Shown here piece after piece: positions 12,378 to 24,623 of a DNA stretch of 64,000 nucleotides. Each line of letters opens with the position of its first letter. Positions within the stretch are counted from its first letter, which is position 1. The notes beneath the pieces are model-generated. The model made no database searches. It saw nothing but the letters and a program-made list of their open reading frames with translations, and had not been told where the DNA came from. The translations under genes were made by a program, and so were the position numbers. Origin of the DNA: Haematococcus lacustris (taxonomy: Eukaryota; Chlorophyta; Chlorophyceae; Chlamydomonadales; Haematococcaceae); assembly GCA_030144725.1 (NCBI GenBank), contig JASKMD010000015.1:5211810-5275809 (forward strand), in the 5' to 3' direction.

Positions 12378-13355
12378 CACTCCGGCAAATTAAGGCCTGG
12401 CTGGCTTGGAAAACCTGAGAGTTGAGTTCTGAAACTTGGTATGTAGGCTGTGACCTAGGGGAGTACAAGCCTCTCTCGGGCCAAAGTGTAATTCTCAGTC
12501 GTTGGGGAGTTGCTGGACCAGGTGTGAGGCTGTGACCCTGATTTTGGCTAAGGGAGTTGGCACCGAGTGACCAAAGTGACTTTTCATGAAATGTGAGTAT
12601 GAGCGATTGTAGAAGGTGGTTACAGCTGCCCAACCCAATAGGTAGCATGCAAAAAGTCCAAGCCAGTGATAAGTTATGGCCCCTTTTAGGTGACCCTGCG
12701 CAGGTTTTAGTACCCCTCTTGCCCAAAGGGGGGGTGACTTGACCCTCCGCAGGGTCAGACGTGACCCTCCGCAGGGTTTTGTGACCCTCCGCAGGGTCAG
12801 ACGTGACCCTCCGCAGGGTTTCGTGACCCTGCGCAGGGTTAAGTACCCCTCTTGGCCGAAGGGGGGGTGACGTGACCCTGCGGAGGGTCAGACGACCTAG
12901 GCATTCCTGACCCTGCGGAGGGTCAACTGTGGCATGGAAAACATCATGTGTGCATGCAGGTTTCGCAAAGGAACCGCGAAGGAAGCAAAGAAAATGCGAA
13001 GGGAATCCAAACTGCCCCGCCAAGCTGGCATGCTGCATAATGGCAGCCAGGAGCAGCCAGGAGCAGCGAACCAGACATCGTCGCGAAAAGGGTAGCCACG
13101 AGCTAGACCGCCATCTCTAGCCATACAGCATTCGCGACCAGCCATAGCAATCAGGTCAGGCGATAGGATCAAGAGGCAACACTGCACACAGCACACGCAT
13201 ATCGCAGGAGCTAGCAGCCAGGAGCAGCCAGGAGCAGCCAGGAGCAGCCAGGAGCAAATAGCAGCCTCATTCGTAGAAGACATCGCAATTGCTACGCAAA
13301 AGAGGCATAGCGATGTTAGCGATGTAGTTATGCCAGCCAGCCATCGCCAGCTAGC

Positions 13356-13616
13356 TGTTGGAAAGTTTGCCCTCCCGGTGCAGTTGTTTTAGAGCACCAG
13401 GATAGTAGGGCGCGTGCCAGCGGCCTAGCCGAAGAGTGTACGAGTGTGACTGCGTGATATAGAGCAGTTGCCAGGCATAGGACGGCACCCTGAACTGGTG
13501 TCGTCGTCTGCCCGTGCAATCTTAACAGGTAGGCGCGTGCTGTGCGCCAAGCTTGTTCTGGCAGTTCTGTGTAAAACCCTGAACTGGTGTCGTCGTCTGC
13601 CCGTGCAATCTTAACA
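13356..13616 (+). repeat. Copia 5' LTR
   Basis: 261 bp, identical in extent to 24358-24618. The element's promoter should lie here but no clear TATA box is visible. Confidence 0.92.
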
Positions 13617-16600
13617 GGTTATGGGCCCACGCGCTGACGCGTGTTAAGACGCCAGTAAGTTGCTGGCTAGGGTTCGTGTGGTTGACAGCCGAGTCGACCA
13701 GCGATGGCAACTAATCCCTCGCTTCCTATCCATCAGCCGACTATTCTCGATGATGATAACTGGCCGATCTGGAGCATTCGGACTGAGGGCCTGCTGATCG
13801 AAGCAGGCCTCTGGTCCGTCGTCGCCGACGGCGTCACCCCCTCACCCACTGCGCCAGCAGCCAACGCTACTCAGCAATAGCAGGCTGCTTACAATGCTGA
13901 GCTAACTCGCTTTCGCGCAGAAACAGCCCTGGATCAGAAAGCCAAAGCCTTCATTCAGCGGCACGTCTCCAATCTCCACATCTTCACTGTCAAGAACGCA
14001 GACTCAGCGCAGGACGCCTGGGAAACCCTCGAATCCCAGTTCACCCAATCGTCAGTCGCGCGACAGTCGCAGCTGCAGCAGCAACTCAGCCTCCTGCGGA
14101 TGGAACCCGGCGAGTCAGTAGCGCGCTTCTATGCGCGTTTGCAGCAGCTGCTAACAGAGCTTGAAGCATGCAGCTGCGAAACCTCTGAGTCCACAGTTGT
14201 GCTGGCCATTCTGGCAGCCCTGCCGCCTGAGTATGAAGGCACTGTCGAGAGACTGCGCTATGATCAGACCAGCGCAGACCTGACTGTTGAGCGCATCAAG
14301 CGTGTGTTGCTGCAGAAAGAGGCAGACCTGCTCGCCAAGCAGATGCAGCAGCAGCTCAGCACCTCCTCATCCACACTCTGGTCGTACTCCTCCTCTTCTG
14401 AGCACAGGGGGGCTGGGAGCTCTAGCGGCCAGGGGGGCAGGGGCAGAAGCAGGGCCCCTCAGCAGCCTCGTGAGCAGCAGACCAGGGCTCAGTCTCCTGA
14501 CAGGTCCAGCAGGGATGCTAGCTCACATGCTCATCTGACCTGCAACTACTGTGCCAAGCCAGGTCACATCATGTCTGAGTGCTTCACCTTTGACAGGGAT
14601 CAGCGCAACCGCATGAAGACCCTGTTCAGCAACCCTGCCAGACCCAGCAGCCCTGGCAGAAGGCCCAGCTCAGGCAGAAGCGCCAGCCCAGCCAGGCCAT
14701 CCAGCCCCAGCAGAGGCAGGACCCAAACTCCTGGCAGGGCAGCAGCTCAGAGCCCAAGCAGGGGTGCCTCCCTGTTCACTGCCACTGCTGACGATGATGA
14801 TGATGATGTTGATGACCTTGATGATGTCCTCATGCAGATGGTGCAGCCCAGACTGAACTTCAACAGCGAATTGTACAGCCCTTTCTTCATTGACTCAGGT
14901 GCATCCCAGCATATCCTGAAGGACCTGCAGTTCTTCTATGACTACACAGCCTTTGCACCTGACAAGCACAGGCCAGTGAAGCTGGCAGCTGCAGGCCACA
15001 GGGTCTGGGCAGTCGGAGCTGGCAGTGTGTTTCTCAGCACCAAGCGAGGCTCCTGGTTTCTCAGCCATGCCCTGTATGTGCCTGACAGCAAGGAGAACTT
15101 CATCTCAGTGGCAGCAGCAACAGCTGAGGGCAGCAGCTTTCTATTCCGTGAAGATCTGTGCCAGATCAGCAGCAACCAGTTTGGCAGCATGTTCAGAGTC
15201 AATGCTCACAAGGTCAGGAACTCCTACATCCTGGCTGCTGTCCCTATGCCTGATGGCCCAGATACAGACTCTGAGCCTGAGAAGCTGTACGGCATCCAGC
15301 AGTCAACCCTACAGCCCGACAACCGAGTGCGGCTGAAGCCTCTGACAAACACTGCTGCGCCCTCCGCCAACAGCGCCACATCCAACTCCCCCAAGGTGTG
15401 GCACCAGCGCCTGTGTCATGCTTCCTATGCTGCTCTATCCCGTATGCAGTCAGAAGGCATGGTGTCAGGTGTTCCTGTTACAGCGTCACAGTTTCGGGCA
15501 GCTGCCACTGACCCAACAGTGTGTGTGGGGTGTGTCAAGGGCAAACAGCACAAGAATGTCGCCTTTGCAAACCCACCCCCAAATGCAGCTCCAGTGACAG
15601 CACCCCTTGGCCTGATCCACATGGATGTCTGTGGCCCCATGCATGCAAGGGCCAGAGAGGGCAGCCTTTATGTAGCTACCTTCCTTGACGAGCACACCAA
15701 GCTGTCTGTGTGTGTGCCCATCAGCAGCAAGTCGCAAGTCCCAGATGTGGTCAGAACTGTGATAGAACAGCTGGAGACTCAGTCCGGCTTCCGCTGCAAA
15801 GCCATCCGCACAGACAATGGAACAGAGTATGTCAACAGCCGTATGACAGAGTACTGCAGCAGCAAAGGCATAGTGCATCAGCACTCAGCACCATACAGCC
15901 CTCAGCAGAATGGTGCAGCTGAGCGCCTAAACAGAACAATCTTTGAGAAGGCCCGCAGCATACTCCATGCTGCTGATATCTCTCTCAGCTTTTGGGCTCA
16001 TGCAGTCAAGTATGCCAACTACATCAGATGCCTTCTACCTGTGTCAGGTCAGCCACTCACACCCTGGGAAGCTTTCTATGGTGTCAAGCCTGACCTGTCA
16101 GGACTCAGGGTGTTTGGATGCAGGGTATGGCTCCATGTGCCTGACCAGAAGCGCAGCAAGCTACAGCCCAAATCAGTCGAAGGCATATTCGTTGGCTACC
16201 AGCCTGGCTCCAAAGCCTACCTGGTTGTGGTTGACGGCAGAGAGACCAGCAGCAAGGACATAGTGTTTGACGAGCTGTCAGTCCTGCAGCCTGTCCGCCA
16301 GCATGAACAGCCAGCACAGCCTGTGTTTCTGTTACCCCTCCCACCCAGCCCTTTGAATTCCTCTGAGTCAGCAGCCCCTGCTGAGGGGGGCAACAGTCTG
16401 CAACAGACCAGCAGCAGTGGCTCTGACGACAGTGGGAGCAGCAGCAGTAGCAGCAGCAGCAGCAACAATAGCAACAGGCCAGGCAGTAGTGAACAGCAAC
16501 CACAGTCCAGACCCCTGCAGAGAATTGAGGCACATAACGACAGCAGCAGACCTGATTCTCCACTCAGCGAGCCAGAGCAGCAAGGCACAGAGCCAGAGCA

Positions 16601-18000
16601 GATCAGCCTTACTGCCAGATATGAGCCAGGCTCCCACATGTGGCAGCAACAGCAACTTGAGCTCATCAGCAGACTACCCAGGCCTGGAATAGGCAGGTTC
16701 AGTCTTCGACCCATGCTTCTAGCCAGGGAGACAGTGGGAGCACAGCCAGTCGCACCAGCTACAGCACCAGAAGCAGAGAGAACAGCAGCATCACCGGCAG
16801 CACCAGCATCAGCAAGGCCAGCAGCAACATCAGCTGCAGCACCAGCAGCAGTAAGACCACCAGCATCAACGGCAGCACCAGCAGCAGTAAGACCACAAGC
16901 GTCAGCTGCAGCACCAGCAGCAGTCAGACCATCAGCATCAGCTGCAGCACCATCAGCAGCCAGACCAGGTTTGGCACAGCCTGCGCTCCGTGTTCCCCTG
17001 ATCCCAGCAACAGCAGCAGCAAGACAGGCAGCATCAGCAGTGCACCCCTCCGCACCCAGGCCTGCCTCACCTGAAGCACCTGCTGCACCCGTGCCACGGC
17101 GCAACCCACCCAGAGACAGGCATAAGCCTGAGAGGTTCAGGCAGTCTGACCTGTATGCCATGACTGACTCACCTGTCGATGACTCAACTGTCAATGATAC
17201 ACCTACTGTGGCAGAAGCACTGGCCAGCCCTCAGGCAGACATGTGGATTGAGGCCATGAATGCTGAGTTGGCATCACTGCACTCTAACCAAACATGGTCA
17301 CTTGAAGAGCGCCCTGCAAATGCTCGTGTCCTGCCTACCAAGTGGGTACTAAAAGTGAAGCGTGATGCCGCAGGGAATGTCGAGCGGTACAAGGCCAGGC
17401 TAGTGGCTAAGGGGTACTTTCAACAATCAGGTGTGGATGTAGGAGATGTGTATGCTCCTGTCAGCAAGCACACCACACTGAGGGCCCTGCTGGCAAAGGC
17501 AGCAGCAGAGAACATGGAAGTGCACCAGCTGGACTTTGAGACTGCTTTTCTGAATGGAGTGCTTGAAGAGCACGAGGTCATCTATGTCCAGCAGCCAGAG
17601 GGCTTCAGGGAGGGCAGCAGTAACACTGTTTGTCGTCTGCATAAGGCCCTGTATGGTCTAAGGCAGGCACCCAGGGCATGGCATGCTAGGCTTTGTGAGG
17701 AGCTCCTGGCCATGAACTTCAAGTCATCTGAGGCTGATCCTGCTTTGTTTACTCTGCACCTACCATCAGGCACAGTCTACCTGCTGGTCTACGTGGATGA
17801 TTGCCTCCTGTGCACACAGCAGGGGGACACCACAGGTCTGGCCTATGTCAAGCAGAAGCTCTCCTCAGTGTTCAAACTAAAGGACTTGGGAGAGGCAAGG
17901 TGCTTTCTGGGCATGCAGATTGTCAGGGACAGAGCCGAGGGCACAATTCTGATCAGCCAGCAAAAGCTCATCCATGAGCTGGTCACCACACACAGCACTC

Positions 18001-19445
18001 GTGCAAATTAAGGCCTGGCTGGCTTGAAAAACCTGAGAGTTGAGGTTTGAAACTTGGTATGTGGGCTGCTGTGACCTAGGGGATGACAAGACTCTCTTGG
18101 GCCAAAGTGTAATTCTCACTCGGTGTCGAGTTGTTGAGCCAGGTGTGGGGCTGAGACCCTGATTTTGGCTAAGGGAGTTGGCACCGTGTGACCAAAGTCA
18201 CTTTTCATGAAATGTGAGTATGAGAGGTTGTGGAGGGTGGTTACAGGGTCCTGCGACGTTTGGCTACAGGGTTCTGCCGCACGCCTACAGGGTCCTGCGA
18301 CGGTTGGCTACAGGGTTCTGCCGCACGCCTACAGGGTCCTGCGACGTTGGGCTACAGGGTTCTGCCGCACGCCTACAGGGTCCTGCGACGTTTGGCTACA
18401 GGGTTCTGCCGCACGCTTACAGGGTCCTGCGACGTTTGGCTACAGGGTTCTGCCGCACGCCTACAGGGTCCTGCGACGTTTGGCTACAGGGTTCTGCCGC
18501 ACGCCTACAGGGTCCTGCGACGTTTGGCTACAGGGTTCTGCCGCACGCCTACAGGGTCCTGCGACGTTTGGCTACAGGGTTCTGCCGCACGCCTACAGGG
18601 TCCTGCGACGTTTGGCTACAGGGTCCTGCCGCATGCCTACAGGGTCCTGCGACGTTTGGCTACAGGGTTCTGCCGCACGGCTACAGGGTCCTGCGACGTT
18701 TTTCTACAGGGTCCTGCCGCATGCCTACAGGGTCCTGCGACGTTTGGCTACAGGGTTCTGCCGCACGCCTACAGGGTCCTGCGACGTTTGGCTACAGGGT
18801 TCTGCCGCATGCCTACAGGGTCCTGCGACGTTTGGCTACAGGGTTCTGCCGCACGGCTACAGGGTCCTGCGACGTTTGGCTACAGGGTTCTGCCGCACGC
18901 CTACAGGGTCCTGCGACGTTTGGCTACAGGGTCCTGCCGCATGCCTACAGGGTCCTGCGACGTTTGGCTACAGGGTTCTGCCGCACGGCTACAGGGTCCT
19001 GCGACGTTTTTCTACAGGGTCCTGCCGCACGCCTACAGGGTCCTGCGACGTTTGGCTACAGGGTTCTGCCGCACGCCTACAGGGTCCTGCGACGTTTGGC
19101 TACAGGGTTCTGCCGCACGCCTACAGGGTCCTGCGACGTTTGGCTACAGGGTTCTGCCGCACGCCTACAGGGTCCTGCGACGTTTGGCTACAGGGTTCTG
19201 GCACCTCACCACAGGGTCCTGGCCCACAGGGGCTGGCTGGCTCGGCAAACTTGCGAGTTGAGGTCTGAGACTTGGCATGTAGGCTGCTGTGACCTAGTGG
19301 AGGAGAAGACTCTCTTGGGCCAAAGGGAAATTCTTGGTCATTGCGGAGCTGCTGGACCATCAGCCTGGCCCTCACCCCGAATTTGGCTAAGGGAGATGGT
19401 GCTTACTGACTGAAGTGACTTTTTAAAATTTCTGAGTATGAGGAG
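18001..19445 (+). repeat. Duplicated 220-240-bp terminal segment flanking delta's left array
   Basis: 18001-18240 and about 19221-19445 are diverged copies of a segment that also follows beta's left end (5299-5560 and 12383-12640). Shared phrases include AGTGTAATTCTCA and GATTTTGGCTAAGGGAG. Sequence after 19445 again resembles beta (TAGGTAGCATG), so the minisatellite expanded between two copies of the element end. Confidence 0.75.
18236..19205 (+). repeat. Delta left subterminal minisatellite, 44-bp period
   Basis: About 22 copies of a 44-bp unit made of two half-units, CTACAGGGTCCTGCGACGTT(TGG) and CTACAGGGTTCTGCCGCACGC. Since 44 is not a multiple of 3 and there are no stops, all three frames stay open. 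It should not be read as a protein. Confidence 0.92.
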
Positions 19446-20149
19446 TTGTCAGGCATCAGAATAGAAGCACAACCTAGTAGGTAGCATGTGCAAAGTCAAG
19501 TTGCTAACCTTGTGCAGGGTTCTCCTAAGTGATTCAAAGACGCTGTGCAGGGTTTCGCCAACCCCGCTTTCTGCATGTGTTTTGCATGCAAGAGCGCGAA
19601 AACTGACGGGCTTGGTATTGGGAGCTGCGCTAGCTGCCACCAAGCATGCCGTTGGTGTGCCATGAGGTCGCGAGGCGCCATGAGAGGAAACCATGTCGAC
19701 CTCGCAAAGCCCGCAGTAATGCAGCAACACGCAACACGCGACACATCCATCCCAAACTCAGCAGCAGCGACATCAACAGCGCTCAAATGCGCAGCCTCAC
19801 AGCCGGCCATGAAATGCGGGCCAGCTAGCCTTCGCAGCCATCAGTCATCAGCCAAGAGGCCAGCATGCAGCTCGGTCTCGCAGCCATTAGCGATCAGCGA
19901 AAGGAATAGGGTATTTGTGATCAAGCACAGAGTTGAGGGCGAACGGCACAAAGGTAGCTTGCAAAGGTGCGATGCATATATGCGATTCTGAGGTGCGACC
20001 GCGAGGTTGGAGCGTGGCATGTGTCATGTGCCATGTGCCATGTGTTGCTTGAGCAGGTTCGGTGCCAAGGCGCAGTGGCACCTTCCATCAGCCAGAAGCA
20101 GCAACCACAACGGCAACAAGCAGCGGCAGCCAGGGCGGCGGACAAGAGT

Positions 20150-22300
20150 TAAAGCGTACCCTCCTCCCTCTTCGCTCTTCCCTCCTCCCTCTTCCCTCCT
20201 CCCTCCTCCCTACCACACTGCCCACCACCACCTGCCAGATCCCCCACTCCCCCTCTCCCTCCCCCTAAGGAATGATCAAGGGACCGCATGGAGCAAGCAG
20301 TGAGTGGCTAGCCCCACGCACATAAGTGACCCCTTGTGCCCAGCCTAACCCTCCCCATCAGTGGCCTCCTCCTCATCAGTGGCCTCCTCCTCATCCTAGC
20401 ACGCCCCTTGTTTGCTGCAGGTGTGATGGTCAGCTCAGCAGCCAGAGCGGCAGCAAGGAGCAACAGGCCCCCTCCCCTCCCTCTCCCCTCCCCTCCACTC
20501 CACTCTTCTTTCCCATGCCTCTTCTCCCTCCTCCCCCTCACCTCCTCCTCCTCACCTCCTTCCCTCACACCCCCCTCCTCCTCCTCTCCCTCACCCTTAC
20601 CCAGGCCTGGAGGAACATGGAGGTAAGGACTGTGTAACTGCCATGCTGAACCCCTTGGCTCCCCCTTGTGCGCTCACGTGCGACCATCGCTCCACCCCCT
20701 CCTCACCTCCTCCTCATCCTCACCCTCACCCTCACCCTTGGTGACTGTCATCCTCACCCTCACCCTCACCCTTGGTGGCACCACCTGCCAGACCCACCAC
20801 TCCCCAGGAGGCGCAACCAAGAGGAGCAGCCAAGAGGAGCAGCCAGGAGCGGCAGCCAGGAGCAGCAGCTAGGAGCGGCAGCCAGGAGTGGCAGCCAGGA
20901 GGCATGGGCAAGGCAAGTGGTTGGCCAAGGCCAAGAGGCCCATGCCCCCCACAGCCAGGAGGCACAGCCAGGAGGGAGGAGCAGCAGCCAACAAGGAGGC
21001 AGCAAGGATTCAGCAATGGCACATGGAGATAACAGTGAGTGGCCAGCCCCTTGCACATCAGTGGCCCCCATTGCCCAGCCTTACCGTGAGCACGCCCCTT
21101 GTTGCTTGCAGGTGTGACGGTCACACGCCCACCCCTTGCCCACCCCACCCCTCCCCTCCCCCCCTCCCCTCCCCTCCCCTCCCCTCCCCCTCCCCTCCCC
21201 TCCCCTCCCCTCCCCTCCCCCCCTCCCCCTCCCCTCCCCTCCCCTCCCCCTCCCCTCCCCTCCCCTCCCCTCCCCTCCCCTCCCCTCCCCTCCCCTCCCC
21301 TCCCCCTCCCCTCCCCTCCCCTCCCCTCCCCTCCCCTCCCCTCCCCTCCCCCCTCCCCTCCCCTCCCCTCCCCTCCCCTCCCCTCCCCTCCCCTCCCCTC
21401 CCCTCCCCTGCAGCCATGAGCAGAAAGCAAGAGTAGCAGCCAAGAGCAGCAGGTAGGAGGCGCTTGGAGCGGCAGCCAGGACTTCCGGTGAGTGCACATG
21501 CTTGGGAGGTGTCAGCCTAGCCTGCCCGGTTCTGGTCATGCATGTCCTAATCCATCTGCTTGCTGGCTGATGTTTGATTGCAGTTGTCGACAGCTGGAGC
21601 ATGGCAGGTGAAGCATGGCCGGGTTGATTGCAAGCATGGCGGTAGAGCAGCAACCAACAAGGAGCCAGCAAGGACCGTACCCTCCTCGTACCCCGTACCC
21701 TCCCCCGGCGTCGTGACATGGAGCATAACTGTAAGTGGCCAGTCCCTGCACATGAGTGGTCCCCAATGCCAAGCCTAAATGCAAGGATGCCTCTTGCTGC
21801 CGCAGGTCTGATGGTCACACTGCTGCCCCTTGCCCCCTTCCCCCTTCCCCCTTCCCTGCCCAAGCCCACCACCACCACTTCCAAGTCTGCCACCTACCTA
21901 CCCTCCTCCCCTCCTCCCCTCCTCCCCTCTTCTCTCCTCTCCCCCACCCAATGGCACCCAGCAGCCCTTGGCGTAGCAGCATGGAGCGGGCAGCCTGGAG
22001 CGGGCAGCCCGGAGTGGGCAGCATGGAGCGGGCAGCACTGGAGCGGGCAGCCTGGAGGGGAGCGGGGGCAGCCTGAAGCGGGCAGCCTGGAGCGGGCAAC
22101 CTGGAGTGGGCAACCTGGAGCCAAGCCTAACCCAGCCTACCCCAGCCTAGCCTAGCCTAGCCTACCCCAGCCTGGCCTAGCCTAGCCTACCCCAGGCTAG
22201 CCTTGCCTAGGCTAGCCTACCCTAGCCTACCCTAGCCTAGCCTACCCCAGGCTAGCCCAGCCTAGCCTAGCCTACCCAGCCTGATTTGGTGCCATGGGGC
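20150..22300 (+). repeat. Delta interior: pyrimidine tracts and repeated intron-like modules
   Basis: Holds a CCCTC tract (about 21148-21412), other pyrimidine runs, GGAGCGGCAGCCA repeats and a CCTAG-type tract (22130-22280). Three diverged copies of a GTRAGTGGCYAG...GCAG module start near 20300, 21032 and 21731. No gene is recognised. Confidence 0.65.
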
Positions 22301-22551
22301 ATAGACAGCAAGGCAAAGTGCTTAGCAGTCCCGTGATGAGGTGTTAGCCCATAGCAATGAGGTCCAGCCAGTCCTTGTGGTTGTGCACATGGCATAGGTG
22401 GTGAGCAATGCATGAGTCGTTGTGTTGTTGTTGTAGTGATGTTGTGTGGTGTTGTTGTGTGGTGTTGTCACCTTCCATCAATGCATGTGCTTAGCACCAG
22501 CAATACATGCCGTTTGTTGTGGTGTTGCAAGGTGTTCGGGCGTCGTTGCAT

Positions 22552-23225
22552 ACGTTGTGGCAGGACCCTGTAGGCGTGTGGCAGGACCCTGTGAACGTGT
22601 GTCGTAGGAACCTGTAGCCGTGCGGCAGGACCCTGTGGGAATATGTCGTAGGACCCTGTAGCCGTGCGGCAGAACCCTGTGAGAATGTGTCGCAGAACCC
22701 TGTAGCCGTGCGGCAGGACCCTGTGAAACTTTAATGTAAGACCCTGTAGCCGTGCGGCAGAACCCTGTAGACGTGTGTCGTAAGACCCTGTAGCCGTGCG
22801 GCAGAACCCTGTAGACGTGTATCGTACGACCCTGTAGCCGTGCGGCACAACCCTGTGAGAATGTGTCGCAGAACCCTGTAGCCGTGCGGCAGGACCCTGT
22901 AAAACTGTGTCGTATGACCCTGTAGCCGTGCGGCAGGACCCTGTGAGAATATGTCGTAGGAACCTGTAGGCGTGCGGCAGAACCCTGTAGCCTAATGTGG
23001 CAGGACCCTGTAGGCGTGCGGCAGGACCCTGTAGCCTAATGTAGCAGGACCCTGTAGGCGTGCGGCAAGACCCTGTAGACAAACGTCGCAGGACCCTGTA
23101 GCCGTGCGGCAGAACCCTGTAGCCAAACGTCGCAGGACCCTGTAGCCGTGCGGCAGAACCCTGTAGACGTGTGTCGTAGGACCCTGTAGCCGTGCGGCAG
23201 AACCCTGTGGCCCAGGACCCTGTAC
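22552..23225 (-). repeat. Delta right subterminal minisatellite, inverted
   Basis: Units such as GTAGCCGTGCGGCAGAACCC are the reverse complement of the left-arm unit, with greater divergence. Inverted subterminal arrays at both ends support one transposon covering the whole interval. Confidence 0.88.
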
Positions 23226-24357
23226 CGGGTCGGTAGGACCCGGTACAGGGTTAGGTAACTTTTCAAATAGTTATAACATCGCAGCAACTTTGAGTTTTTC
23301 AATGATTACAACGGCGATGAGTCGGCCTTTCATGGGGCTATCTGCAGTATGCCTCCCGGGAAGAAATGACGTAGGCGACTTCCGGCCTTAATCGGCGCGA
23401 GTGAGCATGTCGAATGCACACAGCAAGACTCTACCCATGGCTGCAGCAGTCAAGTTAGTCAGGGAAGGAGAAGCACTGGACACATCTGTGCACCACTATA
23501 GTGCCTTGGTAGGAAGCCTGCTGTACCTGTCATGCTGCACACGGCCTGACATAGCTTTTTCTGTGGGTGCCCTGGCCAGGCACATGTCTGCTCCCACTAA
23601 GCAGCACTGGGCTGCTGCCTGCACTGTCCTGTGTTACCTCAAGGGGACCTCTGAGCAAGGACTTCTTTTTGGTGGAGTGACAGGCCTGCAGGGATTTACT
23701 GATGCAGACTATGCTGGTGACAAGGACACAGCCAGAAGCACCACAGGCTACCTCTTCACCCTGAATGGTGGAGCAATCAGCTGGTCCAGCAGACTACAGC
23801 CTACTGTGGCTATGTCTACAGCTGAAGCTGAATACATGGCAGCCTCCAGTGCAACCAAGGAAGCTTTGTGGCTGCGAAAGCTGATGAGAGACTTGCAGCT
23901 GGAAGCAAGGTGTGTGAAGATGAGCTGTGACAATCAAGCAGCGCTGCAACTGCTCCACAATCCCATGGCAACTGCACGTGCCAAGCACATTGATGTGCAC
24001 CACCACTTTGTCAGAGAGCGCATCACCAGAGGCGAGGTTGCTTTCAGCTACTGCCACACTGACAGCATGCTGGCAGACATCTTTACCAAGCCCCTGGCAG
24101 CAGTCAAGTTTAACGTTGGGAAGCAAGGATGTGGTGTCTTCAGCCCATAAGCAGGCACAGGCATGCTTGCCTGAAACAACCTGCTGTACCCAGCCTGTGT
24201 GTTATCTCAGGACTGGGATGTCTGTAGCTTCAAGCAGTTGCACAAGGCACAGGTTTGTATGCCTGTTAAACAGCCATTGTTTTGTCAAGCAGTTGTTTGG
24301 AGCTTTGCAGTTGTACGCAGACCTGGTCAAACTCTTGGCTAGGTCACTGAGTGGGAG

Positions 24358-24618
24358 TGTTGGAAAGTTTGCCCTCCCGGTGCAGTTGTTTTAGAGCACC
24401 AGGATAGTAGGGCGCGTGCCAGCGGCCTAGCCGAAGAGTGTACGAGTGTGACTGCGTGATATAGAGCAGTTGCCAGGCATAGGACGGCACCCTAAACTGG
24501 TGTCGTCGTCTGCCCGTGCAATCTTAACAGGTAGGCGCGTGCTGTGCGCCAAGCTTGTTCTGGCAGTTCTGTGTAAAACCCTGAACTGGTGTCGTCGTCT
24601 GCCCGTGCAATCTTAACA
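24358..24618 (+). repeat. Copia 3' LTR
   Basis: Same 261-bp sequence as the 5' LTR, followed by the CTAGC target duplication at 24619-24623. Confidence 0.92.
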
Positions 24619-24623
24619 CTAGC

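Larger units (their letters stand above)
9864..16948 (+). repeat. 7-kb tandem duplication, copy B
   Basis: Nearly identical to 3091-9863. The junction at 9863/9864 joins copia ORF sequence (GCATCAGCTGCAGC) to satellite (CTGTAATC) with about 1 bp of shared sequence. Copy B continues into intact pol after 16948. The AGCCC array is shorter and the CTG array longer than in copy A, giving a spacing of 6773 bp before and 7084 bp after the arrays. Confidence 0.95.
17996..23403. mobile_element. Delta: CACTC-ended DNA transposon nested in copia pol
   Basis: The left end is CACTCGTGCAAATTAAGGCC. The right end read inward is CACTCGCGCCGATTAAGGCC (17 of 20 match). Flanking AG at 17994-17995 and 23404-23405 is the target duplication; it could be read as AGC if one terminal C is shared. 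The two arms carry the same minisatellite in opposite orientation (18236-19205 and 22552-23225). No transposase is visible, so delta is non-autonomous. Confidence 0.88.
13704..24150 (+). pseudogene. Copia gag-pol polyprotein, interrupted by delta
   Basis: Coding parts are 13704-17995 and 23406-24150. Domain order is gag; zinc knuckle (about 14540-14580, CNYCAKPGHIMSEC); protease DSGASQH (about 14890); integrase HHCC and D,D35E motifs (15400-15930); reverse transcriptase with YVDD at 17790-17801; then, after delta, RNase H with TDADYAGD, STAEAEYMA and ADIFTKPL, ending TAA 24148-24150. Integrase before RT defines the copia type. Joining AGC at 17994-17996 to ATG at 23407 continues the frame. 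TAG at 13878-13880 interrupts gag at codon 59, so the gag start is broken or needs readthrough. Confidence 0.93.
13356..24618 (+). mobile_element. Ty1/copia LTR retrotransposon, complete except for a nested insertion
   Basis: Two 261-bp LTRs (13356-13616 and 24358-24618) begin TGTTGG and end AACA. They differ at one obvious site (CCCTGAACTGG versus CCCTAAACTGG). The flanking CTAGC at 13351-13355 and 24619-24623 is a 5-bp target duplication. A purine stretch GAGTGGGAG precedes the 3' LTR. Without delta (17996-23403) the element is about 5.86 kb. I could not assign the primer-binding site: the sequence after the 5' LTR is GGTTATGGGCCCACGCG. Confidence 0.93.

Noticed and set aside
18207..19413. 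Three overlapping 340-400-codon open frames on the plus strand
   Set aside because: All three frames are open because the 44-bp minisatellite lacks stops. The predicted proteins are periodic and identical in kind.
17996..23403. Helitron or LTR element as identity of delta
   Set aside because: Clear terminal inverted repeats with a short target duplication and inverted subterminal arrays fit a cut-and-paste element. No LTR and no TC...CTRR ends.
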